Assembly: GCA_963797765.1 (NCBI GenBank)
Contig: CAWCQU010000003.1
Span: forward strand, 930,001-994,000
Source of the DNA: JBGPTK01 sp963797765
GTDB taxonomy: Bacteria; Acidobacteriota; Terriglobia; Acidiferrales; UBA7541
DNA: 64,000 bases
Direction: 5' to 3'
Shown: positions 1 to 7,520 of the stretch, piece after piece
Numbering within the stretch: the first letter of the stretch is position 1
Layout of the letters: every line of letters starts with the position of its first letter
Position numbers and translations under genes: made by a program
Notes under the pieces: model-generated
What the model was told of the DNA's origin: nothing
The model's input: only the letters and a program-made list of their open reading frames with translations
The model's database searches: none

Positions 1-53
1 AGGCGCTCCGGGCAGCCGCGCATTAGCCCGCAACGTCTATTTGGGTTGGTCGT

Positions 54-76
54 GTAGCGCCGCCCTTCAGGGCGGC
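54..76. repeat. Short palindromic repeat, family F
   Basis: Arms GCCGCCC and GGGCGGC separated by TTCA, preceded by GTAGC. Closely similar copies lie at about 19418-19443 (inside the tailspike leader), 38974-39000 and 39016-39040 (inside a lipoprotein gene); 5626-5666 and 8989-9029 are a related longer hairpin. No open frame is associated with it here. Confidence 0.75.
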
Positions 77-144
77 ATCTTGAACAGCGGGAGGTTCGGC
101 GGCGATTGAATTACGCCACGCGTCCCCGTATCCTAGAGTGTCGA

Positions 145-1782
145 ATGAAAATAGCTCTCGCCCAATTCAATCCCACGGTCGGCGATTTCGAAGGCAATGC
201 CGCCCGCATCGTCCAGCTATCTCATGAGGCGAAAGGCCGCGGCGCTCACCTGGTGGTCTTTTCCGAGCTTTGCCTGTGCGGCTATCCTCCCCAGGATTTG
301 CTCGAGCGCCCCGCCTTCCTCGACCGCAATCTCAAAGCCCTGAAAAATCTCGCTCGGGATGTTGCCATGCCCTCCATCGTCGGTTACGTCGGCCGGGCCC
401 AGGACGACACGGGCAAGCCCGTCGCCAATTGCGCCGCCTTGATAGCCGACGGCGAAATTGTCTTCGAACAGCGAAAAATGCTTTTGCCCACGTACGACGT
501 GTTCGACGAATCGCGCTATTTTCAGCCCGCGCATTCCCAGCATATTGTTCCGCTGTGTGGCCAAAAACTTGGCATCACCATTTGTGAGGATTCCTGGAAC
601 GACAAACACTTTTGGGCCCAGCGCCTCTACGATCGCGATCCCATTGCCGAACTGGTCGGGCAGGGAACTACGGTCCTGATCAATATTTCCTCCTCTCCCT
701 TCACCATCGATAAACGCGGCCTGCGCTTTGACATGTTGAAGGCCATCGCCCGCGAACACCGCGTGCCGGTCGTCTACGTCAATCAAGTTGGCGGAAACGA
801 TAGCCTTGTTTTCGACGGCTCGAGCGTCGTCATCACTCCCGACGGCCGCATCGCCGCCCTCGCAAAATCATTCGACGAAGATTTGGTCCTGTTCGATTCC
901 GTTACGGGAACCGGCGACGTTCGCCCCCAGCCTGCCGACGAACTCGAAGCCATCTATCGCGCTCTGGTCTGCGGTACAAGGGATTACGTGCGCAAGTGTG
1001 GTTTTAAGAAGGTCGTCGTTGGCCTTAGCGGCGGAGTCGATTCGGCCCTCGTCGCCACTATTGCCACGGATGCTCTGGGGCCCGGGAACGTTCTCGGTGT
1101 TGGCATGCCCAGTCCTTATTCCTCCGAGGGAAGCTTGCGCGATGCCCGCCAACTGGCCGAAAATCTGAAATGCGAATTCATGGTTCTCCCGATTGCCGAA
1201 ATTTTCGATTCCTATCGTCACATTCTGAAGCCAGCATTCGCGGGACGTCCCGAAGACGTCGCCGAGGAAAATATTCAAGCCCGCATTCGCGGCAATCTCC
1301 TGATGGCGCTCTCCAATAAATTTGGCTCGCTGGTCCTCAGCACCGGAAATAAATCCGAAATGGCTGTCGGTTATTGCACTCTCTATGGAGACATGGCGGG
1401 GGGCCTCGCGGTTATTTCCGACGTTCCCAAGACAATCGTCTACGAGCTAACCAAATTCAGAAATCGCAGCAGGGAAGTCATCCCCCAGTCGACTCTCACA
1501 AAACCGCCTTCCGCCGAACTGCGCCCCAACCAATTGGATTCGGATTCCCTGCCGCCATACGATGTGTTGGACCGCATTCTGAAATCGTATGTCGAGGATC
1601 TGCAAAGCCCCGAAGAAATTGCTGATCATTACGGCTTTGCACTCGACCTGGTCCGCCGCATCGCCAAAATGGTCGACCAGAACGAATACAAGCGCAAACA
1701 AGCTCCCCCTGGACTAAAAGTCACCACCAAAGCCTTCAGCGTTGGCCGCCGTTTCCCCTTGGCCCAAAAGTACGCAGTCTGA
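145..1782 (+). CDS. nadE: Glutamine-hydrolysing NAD+ synthase
   Basis: Catalyses the last step of NAD+ synthesis, ATP-dependent amidation of deamido-NAD+ with ammonia taken from glutamine. The N-terminal half is a nitrilase-fold glutaminase: catalytic Glu at residue 41 in VVFSELCLCGYPPQD, a Lys in FEQRKMLLP near 110, and the Cys in GITICEDSWN near 146. The C-terminal half is the synthase with the PP-loop SGGVDS at residues 295-300. At 545 residues it has the normal two-domain length. The frame is open from a TTG at 106, but conserved similarity begins at the ATG at 145 (MKIALAQFNP), which I take as the start. It stands alone, 160 bp before the next gene. Frame intact; very secure assignment. 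Confidence 0.97.
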   Translation: MKIALAQFNPTVGDFEGNAARIVQLSHEAKGRGAHLVVFSELCLCGYPPQDLLERPAFLDRNLKALKNLARDVAMPSIVGYVGRAQDDTGKPVANCAALIADGEIVFEQRKMLLPTYDVFDESRYFQPAHSQHIVPLCGQKLGITICEDSWNDKHFWAQRLYDRDPIAELVGQGTTVLINISSSPFTIDKRGLRFDMLKAIAREHRVPVVYVNQVGGNDSLVFDGSSVVITPDGRIAALAKSFDEDLVLFDSVTGTGDVRPQPADELEAIYRALVCGTRDYVRKCGFKKVVVGLSGGVDSALVATIATDALGPGNVLGVGMPSPYSSEGSLRDARQLAENLKCEFMVLPIAEIFDSYRHILKPAFAGRPEDVAEENIQARIRGNLLMALSNKFGSLVLSTGNKSEMAVGYCTLYGDMAGGLAVISDVPKTIVYELTKFRNRSREVIPQSTLTKPPSAELRPNQLDSDSLPPYDVLDRILKSYVEDLQSPEEIADHYGFALDLVRRIAKMVDQNEYKRKQAPPGLKVTTKAFSVGRRFPLAQKYAV

Positions 1783-1944
1783 TCTTTTCAGTAGCTAAGC
1801 CTCGCCTCGAAAGCGTCTCCGGCATTTCTCACAGGTGGTCACAATTAAAGTTAAACACCTTTGATTCTTTCTCTCATATAAAAACTGGAGCTTTGCCCTC
1901 GATCTCAGGTAAATTGCATTCCTGTCATTGGAGGAATAAATCGC

Positions 1945-2574
1945 ATGCTGCGAAAAATATCTCTTCTATTCTTACTCGCAACTCTAAACGCCTCTGCACA
2001 AACACGCCCCGCGCAATCCGCTCCTGCACAGCCGCAAATTGAGAAGACGATCGAAGCGTATCTCCGCAACCTCTTCGCCTGGGGACCTGACTATCAAGTC
2101 AAGATCGGTTCACTCAAAGACGCTCCCATGCCCGGATACTACGAAGTCCCTGTCACCGTTTCTCACGCCGAGCAATCTGACACGGGCATGATCTATGCCA
2201 GCAAAGACGGTCGTTTCATTTTCAGAGGGGAAGTCGACGACACAACAAAAGACCCCTTCGCAGCTACCAGGGCCGCCCTTCACTTGGACGGCAATCCTTC
2301 CCGTGGTCCCGCCAACGCCACTGTCACCGTAGTTGATTTCAGCGACTTCGAATGCCCCCATTGCGCCGAACTACAAAAGATCCTCAAAGTAATCATCCCC
2401 AAATACCCGCAAGTCCGCTTCATCTTTAAAGATTTCCCATTGCCCCAGCATCCTTGGGCTATGACCGCCGCTCTCGCCGGACGCTGCGCCTACATGCAGT
2501 CTCCCGACGCCTTCTGGAAGGTCCACGACTCCATCTTCGAAAACCAACAAGCCATCACCCCCGACAACGCCTAG
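1945..2574 (+). CDS. DsbA-family secreted thiol:disulfide oxidoreductase, N-terminal part (amber-interrupted)
   Basis: Start is supported by GGAGGAATAA just upstream. Residues 1-19 are a signal peptide (MLRKISLLFLLATLNASAQT), residues about 30-110 a small N-terminal domain, then a thioredoxin-fold segment with active site FECPHC (Cys137, Cys140), typical of periplasmic DsbA/Thioredoxin_4 proteins that make or exchange disulfides. The frame stops at TAG (2572-2574) after PDNA, and the remaining thioredoxin half continues in the very same frame from 2575. One base change (TGG to TAG) would explain it: homologues usually have an aromatic or W/E residue before EKMQEFA. It is therefore a nonsense allele, a sequence error, or a readthrough case. 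Confidence 0.85.
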   Translation: MLRKISLLFLLATLNASAQTRPAQSAPAQPQIEKTIEAYLRNLFAWGPDYQVKIGSLKDAPMPGYYEVPVTVSHAEQSDTGMIYASKDGRFIFRGEVDDTTKDPFAATRAALHLDGNPSRGPANATVTVVDFSDFECPHCAELQKILKVIIPKYPQVRFIFKDFPLPQHPWAMTAALAGRCAYMQSPDAFWKVHDSIFENQQAITPDNA

Positions 2575-2820
2575 GAAAAAATGCAGGAGTTCGCCGCCGC
2601 CGCTGGACTCCCACCCGACGCTTTCCGCGCCTGCCTGTCCTCGCCAGAAGCCAAGCAAGCCGTCGAATCCAACATATCCGACGGCACCGCCATAAAAATT
2701 GCCAACACCCCCACGCTCTACATCAACAGTCGACCCCTAATAGGCGGCACCCAAGACTCCCTAGACCAGTACATATCCTACGAACTATCGCGCCCCCACC
2801 CACCCAAATCCCTCCGCTAA
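2575..2820 (+). pseudogene. C-terminal remainder of the DsbA-family protein
   Basis: In the same frame as the upstream part, immediately after the amber codon. The text EKMQEFAAAAGLPPDAFRAC followed by the cis-Pro loop NTPTLYINSRPL is the second half of a DsbA-like thioredoxin fold. An ATG at 2581 is internal and has no ribosome-binding site, so separate translation is unlikely. The cis-Pro (IANTPT) is needed for redox function, so the 1945-2574 product alone would be inactive. Confidence 0.85.
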
Positions 2821-3381
2821 GCAACTACACATAATATAACTTATCGGAAGTCAATGTATTTCTTGACGAATGTTTGCTTGCTTGGAAGCTTTTGTTTGGT
2901 GGTGGCTCCGTGATGTGGGGGTCAGTGACGGTCTGTACTTCGGGGATAGTCTAGCGTTGCAATAGTAAGGGGCTTGAAGGGGGGTGGGTGAGCCTAAGTC
3001 GTTGCGCATCTGGTGGATGGAGGATTGGAAGAGGTGGCAATTGCTCAGGGGCGGTTGATCGTTGAGCATTTGGCGCGGACACTATTGTGGCCACCTGTGA
3101 TTGAGATGTGGCCGGATATTGAGTTAGTACGCGGACTGAGGAAGTTGGTGGATGGTGCGTTCAATTTTTGGGTTTGAATCCGGAGTGTTGATATCTGAGG
3201 ATCTTGGCGTTTGACGGTTTAGACGGGACTCTCATTGCGAGGCCGAACAGATCGGCAGGGTTTCTGTTGCAAGGGTGTAAGGGCGGGCTGAGCTGCGTGG
3301 GGAATTCGGAAGTATCGAATTTTGAGGATGGATCAGCGGGAAAGAGATGGCGGTAGAGGAGGCTATGGTGTTGAGCGGAGA
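2821..3381. other. Intergenic region between dsbA-like gene and prophage
   Basis: 561 bp. I see no convincing gene, terminator hairpin or integrase remnant. It should hold the left prophage boundary, but I could not find a direct repeat matching the right boundary region at about 33 kb. Confidence 0.5.
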
Positions 3382-4113
3382 TCAGCGACGGGAACTTGCC
3401 AGGGTGGCGGCAGCACCGAAGCCGGCTCCCAACACGAACCACTTGGCGTTTCGCTTTAGACGCGTCCAAAAGGATCCACCCTTTGCAGCGGTCAGGGCGG
3501 CATTTCGTTCTTTGATGAGGGCGGCAGATTTGATTTGTTCGTCGGCGAGATCGGCGCGCGCGGAAGTGAGCTGCGCCTGACAGGCTCGACAGTCTTGCAC
3601 GAAATCGTAAAGGGGTTTCAAGTCGGCGGAGGGCAACTGGGCGACGAGCCCGTCATTCGCGACGTGAGATGGCGACTGGGACGAATCTGTTTGTTGAGGA
3701 TTTAGGTCAGAAGGTGATCGAACGGTTTCTTTGGAGGAGCCTTTTTCCGACAGGAGAGTTCCCTTCTCTGTATCCGAGTGGCTTGTTCCCGGCTGATCGG
3801 CCGCATTGGGGGTTGTGGTTGTGAACCCGATCGGTTTCGGCAGTGGGATAAACTGTTGAAGAGCGGCTGCAATCTGCTGTGGCGTTTGTACTGTGCGCTT
3901 CAGAGCGGCGATTTGTGCGAGAGTATCTTTCAGTTCCGCGGCCCGATTTTGTTCCCGGGCTCCGGCGGCCGAGATGAGTTGCTTTTGCGCCTCGAGTGTT
4001 GCTACCAGCTGCAGATGATCGTCGTGCGATTCGAGCCATGAACGGAAGCCAAATGCTGCGACGGCGAGAAAAACCGAAACTGCGAGGATTTTGAGAGTTC
4101 CTTTTCCGGGCAT
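3382..4113 (-). CDS. Phage membrane/coiled-coil protein, spanin- or lysis-associated candidate
   Basis: 243 residues; start chosen at the ATG preceded by GGAGG at good spacing. There is an N-terminal membrane segment (residues about 6-24, LKILAVSVFLAVAAFGF), then a long Ala/Gln/Glu-rich stretch likely to form a coiled coil (28-75), a Ser/Thr/Pro-rich linker (100-150), a second helical region with Cys at CRAC, and a second hydrophobic segment near the C-terminus (WFVLGAGFGAAATLAS). It is the last gene of the prophage and lies near a lytic transglycosylase, so a role in lysis, such as spanning or remodelling the envelope, is inferred from topology and position only. No family recognised. Confidence 0.7.
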   Translation of the reverse strand: MPGKGTLKILAVSVFLAVAAFGFRSWLESHDDHLQLVATLEAQKQLISAAGAREQNRAAELKDTLAQIAALKRTVQTPQQIAAALQQFIPLPKPIGFTTTTPNAADQPGTSHSDTEKGTLLSEKGSSKETVRSPSDLNPQQTDSSQSPSHVANDGLVAQLPSADLKPLYDFVQDCRACQAQLTSARADLADEQIKSAALIKERNAALTAAKGGSFWTRLKRNAKWFVLGAGFGAAATLASSRR

Positions 4114-4191
4114 ATGCGCGCCTCCGTGAAAGAAATGAAAAGTGAAGTGGGAAGGATTACCGACAGTTGGATTGACCGAGGAAAGGATTCG

Positions 4192-4434
4192 CTAGGCTAC
4201 GGAAATTATGATCCTCAGGTTGTTCTTCTTTCGCGGTGCGGGGATGCCGAGCGAGTCGGATAGTTCCTGGTCATCCTTGTAGAGTGGCTCGCGAGTGGGA
4301 GGACGCAGGGGATATTCGCGTGAATGAAATTGGCCGGCGCAGGAGCGGCATAGACTCTTGCCTTCTTTCTCGACAGTTGCATTATGACGGCAACTTGAAA
4401 AATAAAAACACGGACAGAGAAGTTCGTTCGGCAT
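4192..4434 (-). CDS. Small Cys-rich phage protein (zinc-knuckle-like)
   Basis: 80 residues with Cys/His spacing CPCFYFSSCRH followed by CRSCAGQFH, the kind of four-ligand cluster that binds zinc. The rest is Pro- and charge-rich. It sits between the lytic transglycosylase and the membrane protein, same strand. The ribosome-binding site is weak. Function unknown; it could be a small regulatory or structural zinc protein of the phage lysis end. Confidence 0.5.
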   Translation of the reverse strand: MPNELLCPCFYFSSCRHNATVEKEGKSLCRSCAGQFHSREYPLRPPTREPLYKDDQELSDSLGIPAPRKKNNLRIIISVA

Positions 4435-4491
4435 GGGCGTTTCGTCCTTATATTGCGTGAGTTGCGCGAGGGTGCTCAGAAACTGCGGGTC

Positions 4492-4941
4492 CTACGACGT
4501 TCTATATTTATCTGCGCGGGCCAAGACTTCATCGGCGTAATGAGGATTACCGCCGCCATTCCACAGCAGCAGAGCCTTGGAGACATTGCCTTCGGCAACC
4601 GCGAGCTTGTGATTGAAGACCGCGCAACCGGTTTCGATTGCGGAGGACGGATCGCAGAGTTCGCTTAGAAACGTGTTTGCGAAACCGTTTTCCCGCGCGA
4701 CCTGCCCCATCACCTGCATTAATCCCCAACTGGTGGCACGGGCGCGAGCCTCGGTTTCGTGAGTGACTTCGCCGCGCGCCCGCAGCGGCAAAATATAGCG
4801 GTCGTAAAACGCCGGTTCGTAGCGAATCGCCCAGGGATTCCAGGCGGACTCCTGCTCGATGATGGCGCAGACGAGTTCGGGATAGAGTTGGTGGCATGAG
4901 GCCGTGGAGCGAGCAAGGACGATGAGTTCTTCTTGAGACAT
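4492..4941 (-). CDS. Lytic transglycosylase (SLT-type), phage endolysin candidate
   Basis: Lysozyme-fold murein hydrolase that would cleave peptidoglycan. The catalytic Glu lies in CAIIEQESAWNPWAI, followed by the family motifs ATSWGLMQVMG and ALLLWNGGGNPHYADEVL near the C-terminus. I chose the ATG at 4941 (MSQEELIVLAR) because GGGAAG lies 7 nt upstream; the frame stays open to a GTG at 5028 and an ATG at 5013, whose extra residues look unconserved. No signal peptide, as expected for an endolysin exported through a holin. Its neighbours are a single-TM protein and the spanin-like gene. Confidence 0.85.
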   Translation of the reverse strand: MSQEELIVLARSTASCHQLYPELVCAIIEQESAWNPWAIRYEPAFYDRYILPLRARGEVTHETEARARATSWGLMQVMGQVARENGFANTFLSELCDPSSAIETGCAVFNHKLAVAEGNVSKALLLWNGGGNPHYADEVLARADKYRTS

Positions 4942-5146
4942 GGTCGCGGCTTCCCAGTTTGCGGAAGAAGTCGAGAATTGCTCTCCGATGGAATGGCAGG
5001 TGAAATCAGCCATGAAGAAATTCGTCACTTCTCATGCAATTGAAGTTTTGTGGGGTCCGATCGAAAGCATCGGACTCCATAAACCGGAGATTCCTCGCTC
5101 ATGAAACGGGCTCGGAATGACCCCAAATAGATTTTTCGCGGCCTGT

Positions 5147-5386
5147 TCAGCGGTGCTTGCCATTTAGATCGATCCAGCGAATTTGCGGCTGTTCGGCAAG
5201 CTCAATTCCCTGCAGCCTGCACAGTTCGTGCAGTGCGTTATAAATATGCGGCAGATGATTAATGGCCATGTCCTGAACGAACACACGCATCAATTCGTCG
5301 TTTCGAATGCGGCGGTAGAGCCAGCGCAGGAACAAAACGAACTGAACGGCTACTGCGAGAACGAGAACGATGCGGTCGGAGTTCAT
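5147..5386 (-). CDS. Small single-TM phage protein
   Basis: 79 residues beginning MNSDRIVLVLAVAVQFVLFL, one hydrophobic helix with a short periplasmic N-terminus and a positively charged stop (RWLYRRIR), then a cytoplasmic helical tail. The frame is open further upstream, but the ATG at 5386 places the hydrophobic segment at the N-terminus. Its location upstream of the lytic transglycosylase makes it a candidate lysis-accessory or holin-like protein. No family recognised. Confidence 0.55.
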   Translation of the reverse strand: MNSDRIVLVLAVAVQFVLFLRWLYRRIRNDELMRVFVQDMAINHLPHIYNALHELCRLQGIELAEQPQIRWIDLNGKHR

Positions 5387-5796
5387 TTTGTAGGCGGCAT
5401 GAATTGCCGCGGCTCCTTGGTTGGCGCATGTGAGAGGCGGAAAGAGCGATGGGGTGTCGCGAGTCGAACCAGCGGGGATCTCTAGGTATTGGTGGTGCAT
5501 AAGATTGGCAACTCGACGCGGGATTCAGCCATGAGGAAAACATGCCACCAACGTCAGGCTAGGCAGGGAATTCGGAGCTGAAGGGTCGTATGGAACCGGT
5601 GGAACTCGTTGCATGCGTGGCTGATGCCACCCTCCCGACAGAATTCGTCGGGCGAGGAAGGGTGGCGCTACACGGCTACCCCTATTGGGGTTGCCGGATA
5701 GACGGTAGGAACTCCGACCCCCTGAGAACCTACGCAATTTCAGACTGGGACGGCAGCGATTTCAGCGGCGATTGTGAAATCGCATTCAGCGGAGTG
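5387..5796. other. Intergenic stretch with repeats
   Basis: 410 bp without a convincing gene. It contains the long hairpin repeat at 5626-5666 and part of a GGGGTCGGAG-type repeat near 5705-5728. A tRNA-like T-arm string near 5457-5480 does not fold into a tRNA (see rejected items). Confidence 0.5.
5626..5666. repeat. Hairpin repeat with EcoRI-like centre, copy 1
   Basis: Outer arms GCCACCCT and AGGGTGGC and inner arms CCGAC and GTCGG around AGAATTC form a near-perfect hairpin. A second copy is at 8989-9029. Both lie in gaps between phage genes. Confidence 0.75.
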
Positions 5797-6348
5797 TTAG
5801 CCGAACAGGGAGCCGAGACCCGCTCCGATGCCGCCGAACAAACCGCCGAGAAAATTATTGTTGTTGCCAGAGGCGCGTGCGCGCGCGTCAAGCAATTGGG
5901 CCGGCACGCCCATGGCTTTGCCGAGAAGGTTGGTGTCAATGCCGTAGGTATTGCCGATTGCCTGCAGGCCGGCCAAACGTTGTTGCAACTTTTGATTCGC
6001 GAAACTAACTTGATTTTGGCGAGCTTGTTGCGAAAGATCCTGAGCTTGTTGGCGGCCGAGTTGCGCTGTCAAATCGGAATAGCCCGCTGGATTATTGGTT
6101 GCCGCCAGTCGATTCGCGGCGCGTTGACGTAGCGAATCGTAGGCGGTTTGCGTCGAACCCATGCCCTGTTGAGTGATGGCGGATTGCTCAGCCGGAGAAT
6201 AGCCCTGGCTATTGAGCAGATCCTGAATTTCGGGCATGGCGAGCGAACGGTCCTGGGCGCTTTGCTGGTTCGCTTGCTGCAAGAGTTGGTTTTGAATTGC
6301 CATCTGGCTGTCGACGTCTTGTTGAGTAGCTTGCTGGGCTCGGCTCAT
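5797..6348 (-). CDS. Gln-rich phage internal/structural protein
   Basis: 183 residues; start supported by AGGAGA upstream. Residues 1-110 are extremely Gln/Ala-rich with predicted long helices (QQATQQDVDSQMAIQNQLLQ) and the C-terminus is a glycine zipper (GLFGGIGAGLGSLF). This composition is known from podovirus internal virion or DNA-ejection proteins that enter the host membrane; that role is inference here. It lies downstream of the stabilisation and Hint-domain genes in the same direction. Confidence 0.65.
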   Translation of the reverse strand: MSRAQQATQQDVDSQMAIQNQLLQQANQQSAQDRSLAMPEIQDLLNSQGYSPAEQSAITQQGMGSTQTAYDSLRQRAANRLAATNNPAGYSDLTAQLGRQQAQDLSQQARQNQVSFANQKLQQRLAGLQAIGNTYGIDTNLLGKAMGVPAQLLDARARASGNNNNFLGGLFGGIGAGLGSLFG

Positions 6349-6450
6349 TTGCAGTTCTCCTGTGAAGCGATTGCTGGAATATTTCGGGTAGTTCCCTGCT
6401 GGTTCGTTTGGTGCGCTGCTGGATGGCGGCAGCCGCTATAGGGAGAACTT

Positions 6451-6516
6451 CAGGGGCTAAAGCCCGTTTTTGATGCAATCGCTAATGTCGGAGCTAAAGC
6501 TCCGACCCCCTGAAAG
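6451..6516. repeat. Composite palindromic repeat (GGGCTAAAGCCC / GGAGCTAAAGCTCC), copy 1
   Basis: Two adjacent palindromes, AGGGGCTAAAGCCC and GTCGGAGCTAAAGCTCCGAC, about 25 nt apart. The same pair recurs in opposite orientation at 22761-22823. The rest of 6349-6745 has no convincing gene; a decayed GTCATTCTGAGCG-type repeat lies near 6670-6705. Confidence 0.7.
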
Positions 6517-6745
6517 GCTGATCGGTATCGAATCAGGACGGCACCCGCCGCTCAAGCAACTGGCGGAGAAAACCGCTTGGCGGAGAATTCGGACATGATT
6601 CGTAACGATTCGTCTCTCGATATACGGGACTCGAAAGAAAGAGAGATTCTTCGCCCCGTAACGCCATCCGGGGCGCAAATGACGCGCTTCGCTCAGAATG
6701 ACATCGTTCAAACATGTTTCGCAGGCGGCTCAAGCCGGAATCCGT

Positions 6746-7147
6746 TTATGGTTGGAGGCGCTTCGAATATGGAGTCCAGTTATCGTCGCGGGTCCAGCCG
6801 ATTGCTTCGAGGCGGCGGCCGAACCGTTTGGCGATGCGCGGAGGCAGCCAGGCATGCGCGTCTTCAGGCCTCGCGCGAATGCGTCGCGTTCCGCTGCGCG
6901 TTGAAGAGATAGCAATCGCGAATATCTTTGGCGCGGCGTGCCTGCCGCAGGATCAGCGAGCAAATACGATTCGCAAGTCAGGCGCGCAAGGGATGCCATC
7001 ACCACGCAGCCTTCGTCGTCTTCCAGAACCAATTTCGAAATGAAAATCGGATCGTCAAGATTCGGGAATGGATAGTCGAATCCTTGGCGCGCAGTGAATT
7101 TGCTTTAGCGCGGCGAGATCGCCTTCGGAATATTCGCGGATTCGCAT
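6746..7147 (-). pseudogene. GNAT acetyltransferase-like phage protein, two frameshifts
   Basis: Starts MRIREYSEGDLAALKQIH, then changes frame near 7088 and continues ARQGFDYPFPNLDDPIF, VLEDDEGCVVMASLA and ESYLLADPAAGTPRQRY. It changes frame again near 6862 to HAWLPPRIAKRFGRRLEAIG and ends YSKRLQP at a TAA (6746-6748). Read across three frames the product is a complete protein of about 133 residues with the beta-strand/helix order of GNAT N-acyltransferases. Each break needs one base and no other damage is visible, so the gene may be intact in reality. Substrate unknown; it lies downstream of the Hint-domain gene. Confidence 0.7.
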
Positions 7148-7182
7148 TTGAATCGTAGGCCGAACTTCGCTGGAAATACGCC

Positions 7183-7520
7183 TTAAAATACGCGGTGACG
7201 CAGCAAGGGATGCGCGCGCGCCATTGCTTCGGCTACTTCGAATGTGGTGGCGCCTGGCGCAACGCCGTGGCCGGAAAGCGATTCGGCAACGCGTTCGGGA
7301 ACTGGTTTGAGCACTTAGCGGATGCGGCAGCACTTCGAAGCCCGGGTGCCGTTCGAGAGACAAGATGCGCGCCCTCGTCCGCTTCGACGAGGACGAGGAT
7401 TGCGAGAGAATCGGCTAGCGCGGCTTCGGGATCGGCTGCCACCCAATGTGAATTGCCGAATCGGCATGCATGCTTGCGCCACTCGGCCAAAGTGGTCAGG
7501 TAGTAGGCACGTCCGTTCAT
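7183..7520 (-). pseudogene. Small phage protein, two frameshifts
   Basis: The ATG at 7520 overlaps the stop of the Hint-domain gene (ATGA), so the two are translationally coupled. Frame 1 gives MNGRAYYLTTLAEWRKHA to VLVEADEGAHL; after about 7360 a second frame gives LERHPGFEVLPHPLS; after about 7310 a third gives VPERVAESLSGHGVAPGATTF to the TAA at 7183. Corrected length about 112 residues, mixed alpha/beta. No family recognised; the coupling suggests a partner or chaperone of the upstream protein. Confidence 0.6.

Noticed and set aside
2851..3069. 72-codon open frame on the minus strand at the left border
   Set aside because: No RBS, Ser/Pro/His-rich text and no neighbour relation.
5455..5525. 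tRNA-like T-arm string (GAGTCGAACCAGCGG) suggesting a minus-strand tRNA
   Set aside because: No matching acceptor stem, D-arm or anticodon arm can be drawn in the 80 bp around it.
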